A DNA stretch of 64,000 nt from Mycoplasma testudinis ATCC 43263 (GCF_000687795.1 NZ_JHXT01000001.1:1-64000); one strand, 5' to 3'; numbered from the stretch's first letter, positions 10,163 through 22,764 are shown. Numbers and translations: made by a program. The notes: generated from the letters alone by a model not told the origin.

Positions 10163-12636
10163 TTTCTACTTACAGAAATATTAATCTTTGAAAAATCAAG
10201 ATTAGATAAGCCCAAATTTTTGAAATAAGCAATGTCTGAAGTTTGATAAAACAATTGATAACCCGATTGATCAATTGATGGATCTGGTGCATATACGCCT
10301 GTTACTAAATTCATCTTTTTAACCAAATCAAGATCTTTATAATATGATGATTTCTTATTTAAGATAATTAAATCAGGTGCTCCAATTACGTCAATTTGAT
10401 CTGTCAAAACCGGGTTCTTAGAAGCATCTGTAAGTGGTGCATCAGATGATGAATCAACTAAATTTGAGTCAGCAGATTCATTACTTTTAGCTACCATTAC
10501 CCCAGGATGACTATTTTTATCGTTTGCTTGTTTTGGAATTATGGCATCTGTAGCCACGTTTTTTATCGCTTGGTTAATAATGAAATTAATGTTATTAACA
10601 GCATTTTTGAAATAGTAATAAATTAATTGATTGATTGGCTGACTTTGAATGGTATGCATCCTGCGATCATTCAAAACAAAATCTCCAACATTTGAAAAAT
10701 TAGCTTCTCATGATGCACCTTGACTGAAGGGGGCACCATTATTTAAAAATTGGACTAATGATAGATCACTATAGTAATAAAAATTAGTATCTAGTAAATG
10801 AGACTTTGTTGTTAGAGGAATGTTTTGATCTTCATTAGCATTTTTCAATCGTGAAGCAACCCCTTGATTATTAAGCGCTTGTAAAAATGCTTGATCTTCA
10901 GGGGCGAATTGGCTAACTACAGGAGAAGTAACACCATCACTTCCAATAATTTCATTTCTAGTAACTCAAAAACCAATAGTCACAGCAGTTGCGATTCCAA
11001 CTACTGCAAAATTTAAACTTGAAGAAATCAAGATCAATCGACCGCGTCTTCGAGGTGAAAAAGATAAATTCTTTTTTCCATACCTTAATCATTTAATAAT
11101 TTTAGTTTCGTGATCTAAATAAATATGAACGACGATTAAAAAAATCATCCCAATGTAAACTGAAAGATTTCCCATGAAAGGAGATAAGTAAGTTGTTCTT
11201 CAAGCAGAAGCATTATTAGCAAACAAATGAGCTATCGTATACAAACTAGAAACCACCGCAAAAGCTATCAAAAATCATGTAATTCAATAAATGAATTCAT
11301 TATTAACGCGTAATTTCACAGAACTATAAATTCCATAAAATAAAAGTAAACCAACAAAAATAATATTGACATAAGCAAACGGCTCAGCAATTGAAGATAA
11401 TTTACTAATGGAGAAATAAGTAATAAATGAAGCAAAGATTCCAAAAATACTAAAAATACTTAATAGTCAAATTTGCTTTAGTTTATAAGTCCCAAATATT
11501 TTTTTGAAAGCCAATTGGGTTTTAATTCTTGCTTTAAACAAACCTTCAGTAGGCAAGATAAGACAATTAAATCTTGCAAATTTTTTAGAAATTAAAATTA
11601 TTAACGGAATTGTTACAACTAAAAAAACAGTGGATCCGACTGCAGCATAACTTATTAAAGGGTTACCATCTGAATTACTAAGAAAACCAGACACCCCTAG
11701 TAAAAATAATCCTATTGCGCTAACCAGGAATAAGCTTAATTGTTTTCAAGTTCCTTTTACAATTGTGTAAACAATACCAATTAGTATAACCCCTGGAGAC
11801 AACAATCCAGCGGTTGTACTAAAGAATAAGAAACTAAAAGGCAAAATTCACAGGTATCTACCATTTTTAGTAATCAATAAACTTAAAGCGACCAAAATGA
11901 ACAACGATTGGATTTCGATGTTTCCTCCAGTAAATGTATAAACGACAATAAACGCAAGAGCACAAAAAACTAAAAAAACAAAAGAAATAGACCATAAGCG
12001 ATATTTGAGTTTCAAATGAGCTAATTTTTCTTCTACAACATATTGTAAAAATCACCCAAATAAATAAAAAATAACACTTGTTCATAAATAATAATATGCG
12101 ACTGAAACAAATTTAGGCAGGATTGAAATAACTGCATTCATGTAATATCCAACTGGTAAACGATAAGTTGCATTTAAAATATCTGAACCGCCAATCGAAA
12201 ATGTCGAAGCATCATTTAGAAAGAAACTGCTTATTTGAATATATGCTTGAGTATCACTAAAAAATGCGAGTTGAGGTAAAATAATAAGAACAATTAATGG
12301 GATTATCATTAAACCCGAAATTAAAAAACTAAATTTATTTGCCTGTAAAAAATTATTTCAACTAATAGTTATTGGGAATTTTATTGTTAAATATATCACG
12401 TATCCTAATAGAGCAAAAAAGACGAATGCTAATAGAACATAACCTAAAACAAAAAAAGCGATATGACTGCGAATTTGTAGAATGGGAAACCAAACTAATA
12501 AAATCTCAAAAAGAGCAAAAACTAACAACAAGAAAATCATCGGATGGTTTCATCCTTTTTTAATATTTCACAAGTTGCGAATTGAATTCAAGACAAAAGG
12601 AAGCGCAAACAGTCCTAAAATTATGATAAAAACCAT
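10159..12636 (-). CDS. Large polytopic membrane protein, possibly GT-C-like
   Basis: 825 residues rebuilt from many short frames (about ten UGA Trp codons). Roughly a dozen hydrophobic segments span residues 1 to about 540. The last third (about 545-825) begins with one more membrane segment after a basic stretch (SPRRRGR) and is otherwise a soluble, probably extracellular, domain. No family motif is certain. The layout of many helices plus a large outer domain, and the glycosyltransferase neighbours, resembles GT-C enzymes or polysaccharide ligases. This is context-based inference. The start ATG 12634-12636 begins directly with a membrane segment (MVFIIILGLFALPFVLN). Confidence 0.7.
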
Positions 12637-12865
12637 GTGATCTTTCTAAAGTTACCTGCCCTTCCATTCTTTGAAAATTACTTCTTCTTCAAAAATTTTT
12701 GTAAGTAGTTTTCGGCAAAGACAAACATACTGTATATATATTAACTATAGTTTATACAGATAATGTATATTATATTAAATTTTGTAAAAATTAGCATTTA
12801 ACATTAAAAGTCGAGATTCGTATTATCAGAAAGCGCTTTTTCTAAAATTATAGTAGAATCACTAA

Positions 12866-13272
12866 TGGCTTGTAGTCAATTGCTGCGCTTAGGCGTAGAG
12901 GAAAGTCCATGCTCACACACGCTGCGATGCGTGTAGTGTTTACGTAGGTATAAAAAATAAAGCCTAGTTCCGTAAGGATAACGACGGATTCACTTCTAAA
13001 ACTTATGTCATGAAGGAAGTCCATAAAGTGCCACAGAAACGAACGTTATTGAAAGATGACGGTGAAACGCGGTAAACTCCGTAAGTGAGAAACCTAAATT
13101 TTGGTAAGGGAATATTCAACCGGGAATTGAACTGGAAGAATGACCAACATACTTGGTAGATAAATAATTGACGTCTGTGATGATACAATTCTGTTTATAT
13201 TATCTCCAAAAACACATACTTTATTACTCATTGTTGTGCATTACAGATACAGAACATGGCTTACGCAAACCA
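12866..13272 (+). ncRNA. rnpB: RNase P RNA
   Basis: Bacterial RNase P RNA signatures appear in order: GAGGAAAGTCCATGCTC near the 5' end (about 12896-12912), the ACAGAAA stretch at about 13033, GGTGAAACG.GGTAAACTCC at about 13061-13080, GGTAAGGGAATATTC, and the 3' block ACAGAACATGGCTTACGC. It is the catalytic RNA that matures tRNA 5' ends. The ends are approximate; they were set where GGCTTGT (5') could pair with GCAAACC (3'). A weak -10 (TATAGT) lies around 12851. Confidence 0.93.
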
Positions 13273-13302
13273 AAAGGGACTCCCACTGGGATCCCTTTTT
13301 TT
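13272..13302 (+). terminator. Terminator of rnpB
   Basis: AAAAGGGA and TCCCTTTT form the outer stem, and TCCC/GGGA forms an inner stem with loop ACT. A T run follows directly. Confidence 0.85.
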
Positions 13303-13364
13303 ATGTCATAAAACAATTTGATATCTTTCAAAATTTCTATCCCAAATTAACCACACAACAAAAA

Positions 13365-13389
13365 AAGTTATCTCTGCATGAGATAACTT
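13365..13389 (-). terminator. Terminator of the azoreductase-like gene
   Basis: AAGTTATCTC (13365-13374) and GAGATAACTT (13380-13389) form a perfect 10-bp stem with a 5-nt loop. The minus-strand transcript then runs into TTTTTTG. Confidence 0.85.
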
Positions 13390-13417
13390 AATTCAACTTT
13401 AGTTAGTTTTTAAAAAA

Positions 13418-14017
13418 TTAGAATTCTTCAGCAGCAATTTTAATACGTGCATCAAAATCAGCGATTGCTTCTTCTGGTTTTTTATTTAAATATGCTACTT
13501 TAGTCGAAGCAAGCAATAACGGTTCCGCAACTGTTGCTCCTAAGAAATCTCAAATTCCGCGAAGGTTTTCGGTGTGGTTACCTCATTGGTATCAGCCGTA
13601 TGGAGCACCTTGTGTCGTTAGAATTTGTACTTTTAAGTGATCTAGTAAACCTTTAGCTTCACCTTTTTTAGAATATTTATAACTAAAAGTTTTATTAGCT
13701 ACTGAAATGTGGTCTATATAGTTTTTCAATACAGCCGGGAAGCCAAAGTTAGTCATTGGAGCAGCAATAATAACTTTCGATACACTCTTAAGTTGTTCAA
13801 TAAATTTATCAGAATCTTCTGCGTTAAAAAAAGTTTCTAAGTTTTCTCGAGTCATAGTTTTAGAAGCCATTGGCAATGTATTCAAGTCCAATTCTTCAAA
13901 AGTTGCAGACGCATTTTTAACTTTATAATATTCTAAAAATTTATTTAGTAAGTGAGTGGAGACAGAGTGAGCATCAGGAATCGGTGAAGATTTTATTACA
14001 AGAACTTTGTTAATCAT
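13418..14017 (-). CDS. FMN-dependent NADH-azoreductase (AcpD family)
   Basis: 199 residues, normal length. It shows the flavodoxin-like pattern of AcpD proteins: KVLVIKSSPIPDAHSVSTHLLNKFLEYY at the N-terminus, VIIAAPMTNFGFPAVLKNYIDHI, and ILTTQGAPYG. It is a cytosolic quinone/azo reductase using FMN and NADH. A longer frame exists (to 14053), but the ATG at 14017 has AAGAGGTATATTA ahead of it and the standard family start, so I chose it. Two or more TGA codons in the last third are Trp. Confidence 0.9.
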
Positions 14018-14059
14018 TAATATACCTCTTTTCAAAATTATCTTTGAAAACACCTTTAT

Positions 14060-14065
14060 TATAAT
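14060..14065 (+). promoter_or_regulatory. -10 box ahead of ldh
   Basis: TATAAT at 14060-14065 points toward ldh. The -35 region is weak (TTTGAA about 11 nt upstream is too close). The assignment rests on the -10 box and position only. Confidence 0.35.
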
Positions 14066-14105
14066 AGATAGTTGATTTTTAAAGGAAAATAATGCTTGAT
14101 TTTCA

Positions 14106-14285
14106 ATGATTCTTGTTTTTGGTATTTGAGTCCAAAAAAAGAACTCATTTTTAAATCCAATTAAAAAATTTTCAAAATGAGCAATTATCAGCGCACATTA
14201 TAAACATCTAAACGAATTTATCTATCATCCTTTTTTTAAAGATATTTTTTATAATCAAGAAATCAATTTATGGATCGGAGAATAA
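14106..14285 (+). CDS. Possible small ORF directly upstream of ldh
   Basis: 59 residues if two TGA codons are read as Trp. The peptide is basic and aromatic (for example SKWAIISAHYKHLNEFIYH). It ends 2 nt before the ldh ATG, which would allow translational coupling. There is no clear ribosome binding site and no family I recognise. It could equally be a non-coding leader. Confidence 0.3.
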
Positions 14286-14287
14286 TC

Positions 14288-15226
14288 ATGGTTAACACAA
14301 AAGTGGTTGTGATTGGAGCTGGAAATGTTGGTGGATCATTTTTATATGCGGCTATAAATCAAGGAATTGCATCTAGTTATGGGATTATCGATAATAACAA
14401 AAAATTACGTGAAGGACAAATTTTAGATTTTGAAGATAGCATATGAAATAGCCAAAAAGATTTTCGCATATTTACATGCGATTATCAAGATTTAAAAGAC
14501 GCCGACTTTGTAATTATTACTGCAGGAAGTTCGCAAAATAATGCTAAATCTCGGTTGGATGGCATTGAAAAGAGCATTGCAATGATGAAAAATATTGCTA
14601 AGCAAGTTAAAAAATCAGGATTTAAAGGCTTTACAATAATTGCGTCAAATCCACTGGACATAATGGTTTATACTTATTTAAAAATAACTAAGATTTCAAA
14701 AAATAAAGTTATTGGAACCGGAACATTACTTGATACTGCAAGGTTAAGAATTTTGATTTCTCAAAAACTACAAGTTTCACCAAAATCTGTTGAAGCATTT
14801 ACTCTAGGAGAACACGGTGATACATCTTTTTCGATTTTTTCAGAAATTAGAATTGGGGGAGTGCCATTTAAAAATCTTGAAAAAATTCATGGCATTAATT
14901 CAAGTAATTACGAATCCTTACTTGATGATGTGGTTAGAAAAAGGGGATTTGAAATTGTCAGCCGAAAATCATCAACAAATTATGGAATCGGTCAAGCCTT
15001 AACTAAAATTTTAAGCGCGATTGTATATGACTCGCAAGAAGTTTTGCCAATTTCTACCTATTTAGAGGGTGAATATGGATATAACGACGTTTGTATTAGT
15101 GTCCCAGCAATCGTTGGTAAAGATGGAGTTCAAAAGATTTTGGAACATCCAATGAACAAAAAGGAGCGCCAAAAATTTAAAAAATCAATTGAATTTATTA
15201 AAAGTTTCAATAAACAATACGTTTAA
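14288..15226 (+). CDS. ldh: L-lactate dehydrogenase
   Basis: 312 residues, normal length. Rossmann start VVVIGAGNVGGSFLYAAI. Mobile loop AGSSQNNAKSRLD, where Gln rather than Arg marks lactate over malate specificity. SNPLDIMVY, then LDTARLRILIS with the substrate Arg, and FTLGEHGDTSF with the catalytic His. It reduces pyruvate to lactate and recycles NAD+ from glycolysis. One TGA (Trp) near residue 53 splits the frame under the standard code. The ribosome binding site is weak (CGGAGAATAATC, with GGAG close to the ATG). Confidence 0.97.
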
Positions 15227-15349
15227 CCACTTATCCTTAGGATCTCAAATCTTTGGTAAAAACTGGCCATTGAATAGCTGATTAAATTAAAGATTTCTTA
15301 ATATCTTATTTTATTAATAAGGCTTAATTTATAAAATGAATAATTTTTG

Positions 15350-15387
15350 TATAATGTACAAGACTATTTATGTACACGCTATGTACA
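15350..15387 (+). promoter_or_regulatory. Promoter with three ATGTACA motifs ahead of the ABC pair
   Basis: TATAAT lies at 15350-15355. The heptamer ATGTACA occurs at 15354-15360, 15370-15376 and 15381-15387, all within 50 nt of the ABC gene start. Repeated short motifs overlapping a -10 box suggest a binding site for a regulator, which I cannot name. Confidence 0.4.
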
Positions 15388-15403
15388 TAGTTATTTATAT
15401 TAT

Positions 15404-17242
15404 ATGAAATTACTTTACAAACAACTAACTAAAAAACAATGAATATTGTGATCATTTACATTATTTCTTAGTGTAATCTACATTGGCGGGAGCAATTTTA
15501 GCATTGTTCTATTGTCTTATTTTGTCAATTTATTAAGTGTCGCAGTTAATCCAGAAGGGATCACCACAACAGCAACCACAGTATGAGATCAGGCCTTAGC
15601 CAACATTTTCCCTGCAATCACTAGCACAGATCCAACCATTGCTAAACAAGCTGCACTAAATCAAGCTTTTTTGGTTTTTGGAATTACGATCGCTTTAACA
15701 GTGATTAGCACAGCGATTAAAATGGCAACGCGAGTTTATTTAGCAACTTTAACAATGCAGATGTTATTTAGTTTAAGAAATCAACTTTATCATAAAATTA
15801 TGTACTTAGATGAAGTAGCCTTTAATAAAATTTCACCGACAAGCATTATCAATCGTGTAACTAATGATATGTATCAATTGCAAGAAGCTGCTCTTGGCTA
15901 TTTTATGTATTTGTACGAGTCGGTATTCTACGTTTTATTTAACATTATTTTTAGTATCACTTTAAGCCCACTATTATCCACAACTTACATTTTCTTTTTT
16001 CCATTAGCTTTAATCGTTGTTTGAATAACCCAAACTCGAGCAGATAAGTACTATGATCAAAATTTAATTGATTTAGATCGAACAAATCAAATCGTTAGGG
16101 AAAATTTAATCGGGATTCGAATTGTTAAATCTTTCAATGTTCAAAAACACCAATATCGCCGGTTTTTATTTACGAACAAATCCTGAAAGAAAACAATTTT
16201 TAAATCAGAATGAATTGTGATGATTGGTTTAGTAAGCATGTTTTTAATTTTAAATCTAGCAATTGTTGCAATTTTAATTTTCGGTGGGGGAATTATTAAA
16301 GATAACATCTTTGGTGGTGTTAGCGAAGGAGTAATTGTTGCCTTCTTAAATTATGTAATTGGAACAGTTTTTAATATTTATGCTATTGGTTCGATGATTA
16401 TTTCATTAATCCGTGTTCGCCCTGTAAACCGAAGATTTCATGAATTATTAAAAAGTGCAGCAGAACGTTTAATTAATGGTGTTATTCCAGAAACTTTCAA
16501 ACCTACGATTCGGTTTGAAAATGTTAATTTTAGTTACGAAGCAAACAGTTCAATTAAAACTTTAGAAAATATAAATTTAGAAATTCAACCAGGACAAACT
16601 GTTGGAATTATTGGACCAACCGGATCAGGAAAAAGCAGCCTTGTAAATCTAATTGCTCGCTTATATGAACCAGACGAAGGAAAAGTATTAATCAACGAAT
16701 TGCCTACTAATGAAATAAATTTACAATTTCTACGTTCGAAAATTGGTTTTGCTCCACAAGATAAATTGATTTTTGCGGGAACAATTAAATCAAATATCAA
16801 AAATGGAAAAATCGACGCAACTGATGAACAAATTCAAACTGCCGCAAAACTTGCTTGTGCCCATGATTTTATCAACCTTTTGCCCAATCAATACAACAAT
16901 GAAGTAAGTCAATATGGATCAAATCTTTCAGGAGGACAAAAACAACGTTTATCGCTAGCTCGCTGTTTGGTTCGAAATCCAGAAATTTTAATTCTGGATG
17001 ACACGGTTAGTGCCCTTGACAATTTAACCCGTGATTTAGTTTTAAACAATTTAAAAAACAATTTACAGCACGCCACAAAAATTATTGTTTCCCAACAAAT
17101 CAAAACAATACGTGAAGCAAATAACATCATTGTAATGGATAAAGGAAAAATCGTGGCTCAAGGAGTTCACCAACAACTCCTAAAAAACTGTGAATTATAC
17201 CGAACAATCAACGAATCTCAAAAAACTGTAGGTGAACCGTAA
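15404..17242 (+). CDS. ABC exporter half-transporter with degenerate ATP site
   Basis: 612 residues: six-helix membrane domain (about 1-330) fused to a nucleotide-binding domain. Walker A is GPTGSGKSS, the Q-loop is FAPQDKL, and the signature is canonical LSGGQKQRLSLARCL. Walker B reads ILILDDTVSALD, so the catalytic Glu is Asp, and the switch His is Gln (IVSQQIKTI). These two changes are typical of the non-hydrolysing site of heterodimeric exporters. It overlaps the next gene by one base (TAATG), so the two products are made together. The substrate (drug, lipid or peptide) is unknown. Confidence 0.92.
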
Positions 17243-19080
17243 TGACTAATAAAAAGCAATCGCATCAATGAGCATTAACTTTAAAAGAGTTATGAAAATA
17301 TCTTGCCAGAGATAAAAGGCAATTCGTTGGAGCAATCATTTTGACTTTTATCAAAACAGGAATTAGTATTTTTTTATCAATTGCTGTAGGATTTTTGTTG
17401 CAATTGTCTGTTCAGCGCTTAACTGATCCAAATCCGTCTGTTGTTAATGAAGGATGAATTTTCTTGTTAGGCGGTAGCGGAGTCTTAATCGCAGGGTATG
17501 TCATTTTCTTTATTTTCTATTTAATTGCATCGAAAATAGTGATTAAAGTTTCGTTTGGTTTAGGTTATAAAATTCGCGATTTAATTTTCATGAAAATCCA
17601 CAAGTTTCCTTATTCGTTACTTCAACAAAAAATGAGTGGAGATTTAATGGGTCGCGCTACAACTGATGTTAACGCTCTAGCACTTAACATGTCTGTTAGT
17701 GCTAGTAACGTTTTTACTACTCCAGCAATTATGTTAGGTGTTTACATTGGATTATTCGTGCTTTCACCTTATTTAGCTTTAATTTCATTAGGGATCTTTT
17801 TCTTTGTACTAGGTGGATCATTTGTCTTTGCAAAATTAAGCGCTCCAAAATATAAACAAATGCAAACGGAAATGGGAAACATGAACATTGAAGTAGAAGA
17901 ACAGATCAGTAATCGCAAAGTAATCAAGTTATTTAGTTTGCAAGAGCAAGCATATGATCAATTCAAACGATATAACGAAAAACAACGCAAAGTTACACAA
18001 AGTGCTGAAATCGCTGTTAGTTTTATTTGGCCATGAAGTAATTTAGTTGAAAACATTATGCTTTCAGCACTATATCTAGTTGCAATCGCATTATCCATCA
18101 ATGACATTACATTTAGTACTGTTATGTTCAACCCTATCAGTGGAACACAAGGATCAATCGATTCAACTGTAGCCGTATTAACATCCTTTGTTTTATTAGC
18201 TCGCCAAGCCAATGGCGAAGCTACTAACGCTTTACGCTTAATCGGTAATGTTGAAAAAATGTTTGTCGCTGCAGAACGAAGCTTATCGATTCTTGACAAT
18301 CCAGATTATATTGATGAAGGCAAAAACAAACTAACCGATATAAAAGGAGCAATTACTTTTGAAAATGTTCATTTTGGTTATCAACCAGCAAAACCAATTT
18401 TAAAAGACATAAGTTTTCACGTTCCAGCACAAAGCGTAACAGCCATTGTTGGTCCTACTGGAAGCGGTAAAACAACAATTGTTAATTTACTTTCACGATT
18501 TTATGAAATTAACAGCGGAACCATAAAAATTGATAACACAGACATTAGAACAGTCACACAACAAAGTTTGTGTGATAATATAGCCGTCGTTTTACAAGAT
18601 TCGTTTTTATTTAGTGAATCGATTCGCCAAAATATCGCATATGGCAACAAAGACGCTACTGAAGCTGATATTAAAGAAGCTGCAAAAGCGGCTAATGTTG
18701 ATCGTTTTATTGAAATGCTACCAAACAAATACGACACCATCGTCAGCGAACGAATTAATGATTTTAGCAATGGGGAAATTCAATTATTGGCTTTAGCTCG
18801 TGCTTTTTTGAGTAAAGCCAAGATTTTGATTCTTGATGAGGCTACAAGTTCAGTTGATACAAAAACTGAAACTGACATTCAAAACGCCTTATTAAAATTA
18901 ATGAAAACCCGGACCGTAATCGTAATTGCTCACCGGCTTTCAACCATTGTTAATGCCGACCAAATTATCGTTGTTCACAACGGAAATCTTTTAGAAAAAG
19001 GAACCCACGATGAACTATTAGAACAAAAAGGCTTCTATTATGATTTGTATCAGGCAAATGCTGTGATGGCAGAAAATTAA
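17242..19080 (+). CDS. ABC exporter half-transporter, catalytic partner
   Basis: 612 residues, the same length as its partner: membrane domain then ATPase. Walker A GPTGSGKTT, Q-loop VLQDSFLF, Walker B ILILDEATSSVD with the catalytic Glu, and switch His in VIVIAHRLSTI are intact. The signature motif is degenerate (DFSNGEIQLLALARAF instead of LSGGQ). Combined with the upstream protein this gives one complete hydrolytic site (this Walker A/B plus the partner's LSGGQ) and one degenerate site, as in LmrCD, BmrCD and TM287/288. Several TGA Trp codons lie in the membrane domain. Confidence 0.93.
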
Positions 19081-19139
19081 AATGATTGTAATCAATCCAA
19101 AATCTTTTATTAAAATTCATTCGAAAGAGAGCTACTAAA

Positions 19140-22100
19140 ATGTCAAAAAGTTTAGAATATAAATTAGGAAATATGGTGAATGTCCGCAGCACAGATGCGG
19201 CCATTCGCTTACGTAAATCAATTAATACTATCGATTTATTAACGCTCATAGATCCACAGCAAATAATTGTCTTTTTCCGAGACAATGTAGACCGGATGCC
19301 ACTAAGGGGTTTAGTAGATTTAAAAACAATTAGTGGAGAATTAGAAAAAACGAAAACATATGATGAGTTTGTAGGAATTTTAGATCATCACAACGCCAAT
19401 ATTTTTAGTCAAAACAAACTAAATCAAATGGCAAAAAATTTCAATAATGATGTTATAAACACCGCTATTGAAGCGCTTTACGAATGAGATCATAAACTAA
19501 AAAAGAATTTAACCAGAATTAGCCGTCTAGCCAGAACAAGTTATATTGAACGTGGAGTTTGGCCATTGTATGCATCATATGGTTTTTTAAAAGGATTAAC
19601 AATCCACAAAACCCCAATCAAAGCTCCTTTAGTTAGTATTGCAATAGATTTTGAATTTGATGGTGCCAAATTATATTTAGTTAAAAAAGATAAAAGACAA
19701 AGTATTAACGAACGATTGTATGTCTTTTTAATGCGTGAATACGGTGTAAAATTACCGATTCATGATTTTGAAGCTAAAACAGATTTAGCTGAATTGGCTG
19801 TCGACTTAGAAAAAATAACCCAACAACCAATTACTTATGACAAAACTCAACCATTAGTTGCAAAATACAAAGATGAAAATAAAGATGATATTGAAAGTTT
19901 TTCTAACCTAAGCATTTTATCCAATGCTGTTATTACAGTTGTTGAACTAACAGGTGGAAAACTAAAAGAAGATTTAGCTCAAATTTTGGACCGCCAAGAA
20001 GATGACCCTTTTGAGTCTAACGACACTCAAAAAACGAACGAATATTTCGAAAACCAAATAATCGAAGGTGAAGAGCAACTTGTTGAAATTCACCAACCTA
20101 TTAATATATTTCAAAAATATGCCATTAATTCAGTTTTACATCAAAACACTGTAATTATCGGAGCTCCTGGTACTGGTAAATCAGAAGTTATTACAAACTT
20201 AATAGCAAACATTATTCATCGAAAGAAAAATGCGATGGTTGTTTCTGAAAAACAAGCGGCTTTAGACGTTATTTACAATCGTGTTGGAAAACTTAATCAA
20301 CTGATTCTTTATATGTATGATTTCAAAAATAAAGAAGATTTTTATAAGAACGTTTTAGGAATTGAAGAAACTTTGGGTCAATGATACCGAAAGGATTTTA
20401 ACGATCCCGAAATTGATTTGATAGATGAAAAAATATTAACTTTTAGAAGTGCTTATAACCATTTCTATAATTTAACAAAAAATGAAATCGAATTATCTCG
20501 TGCTCGTGATCCATATAATGAAATTTTTACTGAATATTCAAGTTCGCACTTAAATCAAACAGAGGTAGTTAACCGGGTTCGGGTTTCAAGTTATTTGATT
20601 TTACCAGACAATAGTACCAACCGTGAACCATGAATTCAACTAAAACAATACCTTATTCGATCTACTACAACTCCAATTGCAGTTAACTTTCAACGATGAT
20701 ACGAAAAAAATCAATACTTATTTGACGAAGCTAATTTCGATTTCTTTTTAAGGAATACTTGGAACGAATATGTCAATTTTAAAGACTTGTGTGAAAAGCA
20801 CAAAGTCCTATTAGACAACTTCCCTCGTCTGCTGGAAAACTTATTACGAATGGACCGTCGGAGTGAACGGCGTTTTATTTCTGAATGAATTACTTTAAGA
20901 CAAAGAAAGTTTATTTACGTATTCTCAGCAATGAATGAAGACGATAACATCATTCGCAAAACACCATTACTTTTTAAAATAGATTTATCCCGTGAACAGA
21001 AACAATTTTATAAAAATAATTATCTAGAATTAAAAGAATTTTTACGTGGTTTTAATCGCATTAAAAAACTTAACTGAATAAGTTATAACAAACTTGAAGA
21101 ATATGCTCTTTCAACTTCAGAATGAAAAACAGTGATTCAAGAAAATTGGTGATCTAATTTATTTAGCAATAACGCTCTATTAGATGTTTTAAGAAACAAC
21201 GCCTTTCAAGAAGCAATCCAAACAATGCGCCGAAATACAGAAATTTTTGCTAAAGATAATGATGAATTAATTGTGACTAATTTCTTAAAGTGACAACGAG
21301 CCCGTTTAAACGCTTTGCCAAAAGAAGAAACTGACCAAATCTTAGAAATGTTTAAACAAGCCTCAAAAGCTACCAGGCCTCCTGTAAACTTTTTTATTCG
21401 GCAGTACTACAAACAATTAAGACAAATCTTTCCGATTTGGGTTTTAAGCCCTGATAATGTGGCTGAGTTTATTCCCTTAAAACGGAAGGAATTTGATTAC
21501 GGAATTTTCGACGAAGCAAGTCAAATGTTCTTGGAACGGGGTTATCCTTTAGTATATCGCTGCACTAATAACGCCGTAGCTGGTGACATGAACCAATTAA
21601 AACCTACTAGTTTCTTCATGTCCAGATTTGACGATTCAGAAACAAGCAATTCCAAAACTGAAGAATTCAATTTTGATGACGATTCTGATTATGAATTTGA
21701 CGAAAACGAAGCAATTGTCTCATTATTAGAAAAAGCCGAAACGGCTCGTTGAAATAAGTTCCATTTAAGAAATCACTATCGGTCTGCTTCTAAACAATTA
21801 ATTGAATTTTCTAATAAAAACATTTATGACAACAATTTACACGTGGCAACTTTGAATGGAAACTGAAGTAACGGAATCGAAACAATTGAAGCTAATGGAA
21901 TTTGAAGTAACCAATGCAACGAAAAAGAAGCCGAAGTAGTTGTTGAACAGATTAAAGAAAACTTCGATAAATATGATTCAATCCTAGTTATTGCTTTTAA
22001 CTTAAAACAATCGCTATTAATTGAAAATATGTTAATTAACGACGATTCAATCGATGGAATGACAAGAGAAAGATTAAACAAAAAGCTGGTTATTTCCAAT

Positions 22101-22745
22101 TTAGAAAATGTTCAAGGAACCGAAGCAGATCTAGTTATTTTATCAGTCGCTTTTGCTCCAGGTACTGATGGCATCTTGCGAGCTAATTTCGGAGTTTTAA
22201 ATCGTGATGGTGGAAGAAACCGCTTAAACGTTGCCATTACTCGATCAAAAAAGAAAATGATTGTCGTGAAGAGTTTTGCAGCAAAAGACATCGGTTCACG
22301 TTCTTTAAGTCCAGAAGCTATGGTTTTCATAGATTATATTCGGTATTTAGACACATTGTCTCAAACCGAAAAATCCGATTTATTAGCATTTTCTAAAAAT
22401 AGTTATCAAGATTTTGAAACACCATTTAATAAAACAATTTATCAAGCCATTCTAGATTTAAATATTGGTGATGACATTTATGTCAAAACTAAATTACCAG
22501 TTGGTAACAAAGTAATTGATATTGGAGTTATGGACACCAAAACTAATAAATGTATCTTAGGAATTATTGCCGAACAATGAACTGCTAATATGAATGTCAA
22601 AAGTAAATTTGAAGAATACGATCACCAATTGTTCTTAGAATCAAGAAATTTCAAGATGTTTCGGATTAAACAATATGAATGGTCAACAATTAAAGAAGTA
22701 ATTCTGGCTTCGTTACGATCTCATATTATTAATAATATTCAGTAA
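19140..22745 (+). CDS. Large superfamily 1 (Upf1-like) helicase
   Basis: 1201 residues with more than ten UGA Trp codons. Walker A is IGAPGTGKSE (about residue 341) and the helicase II motif is FDEASQM (about 789). Then come GDMNQLKPTSFF (motif III-like), LRNHYRS (motif IV-like), NVQGTEADLVILS and NRLNVAITRSKKKMIVV (motifs V/VI). This order is that of Upf1/Dna2-type helicases. The long N-terminal part and a C-terminal restriction-endonuclease-like stretch (VGNKVIDIGVMDTK, a D-x-G-like core) are consistent with the large mollicute helicases such as MG140. The role in DNA or RNA metabolism is not settled. The ribosome binding site GAAAGAGAG precedes ATG 19140. Confidence 0.88.
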
Positions 22746-22764
22746 CCGCAGATATTAATCAAAG

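Noticed and set aside
13003-13188. A 61-codon minus-strand frame
   Set aside because: It lies entirely inside the RNase P RNA gene, opposite strand.
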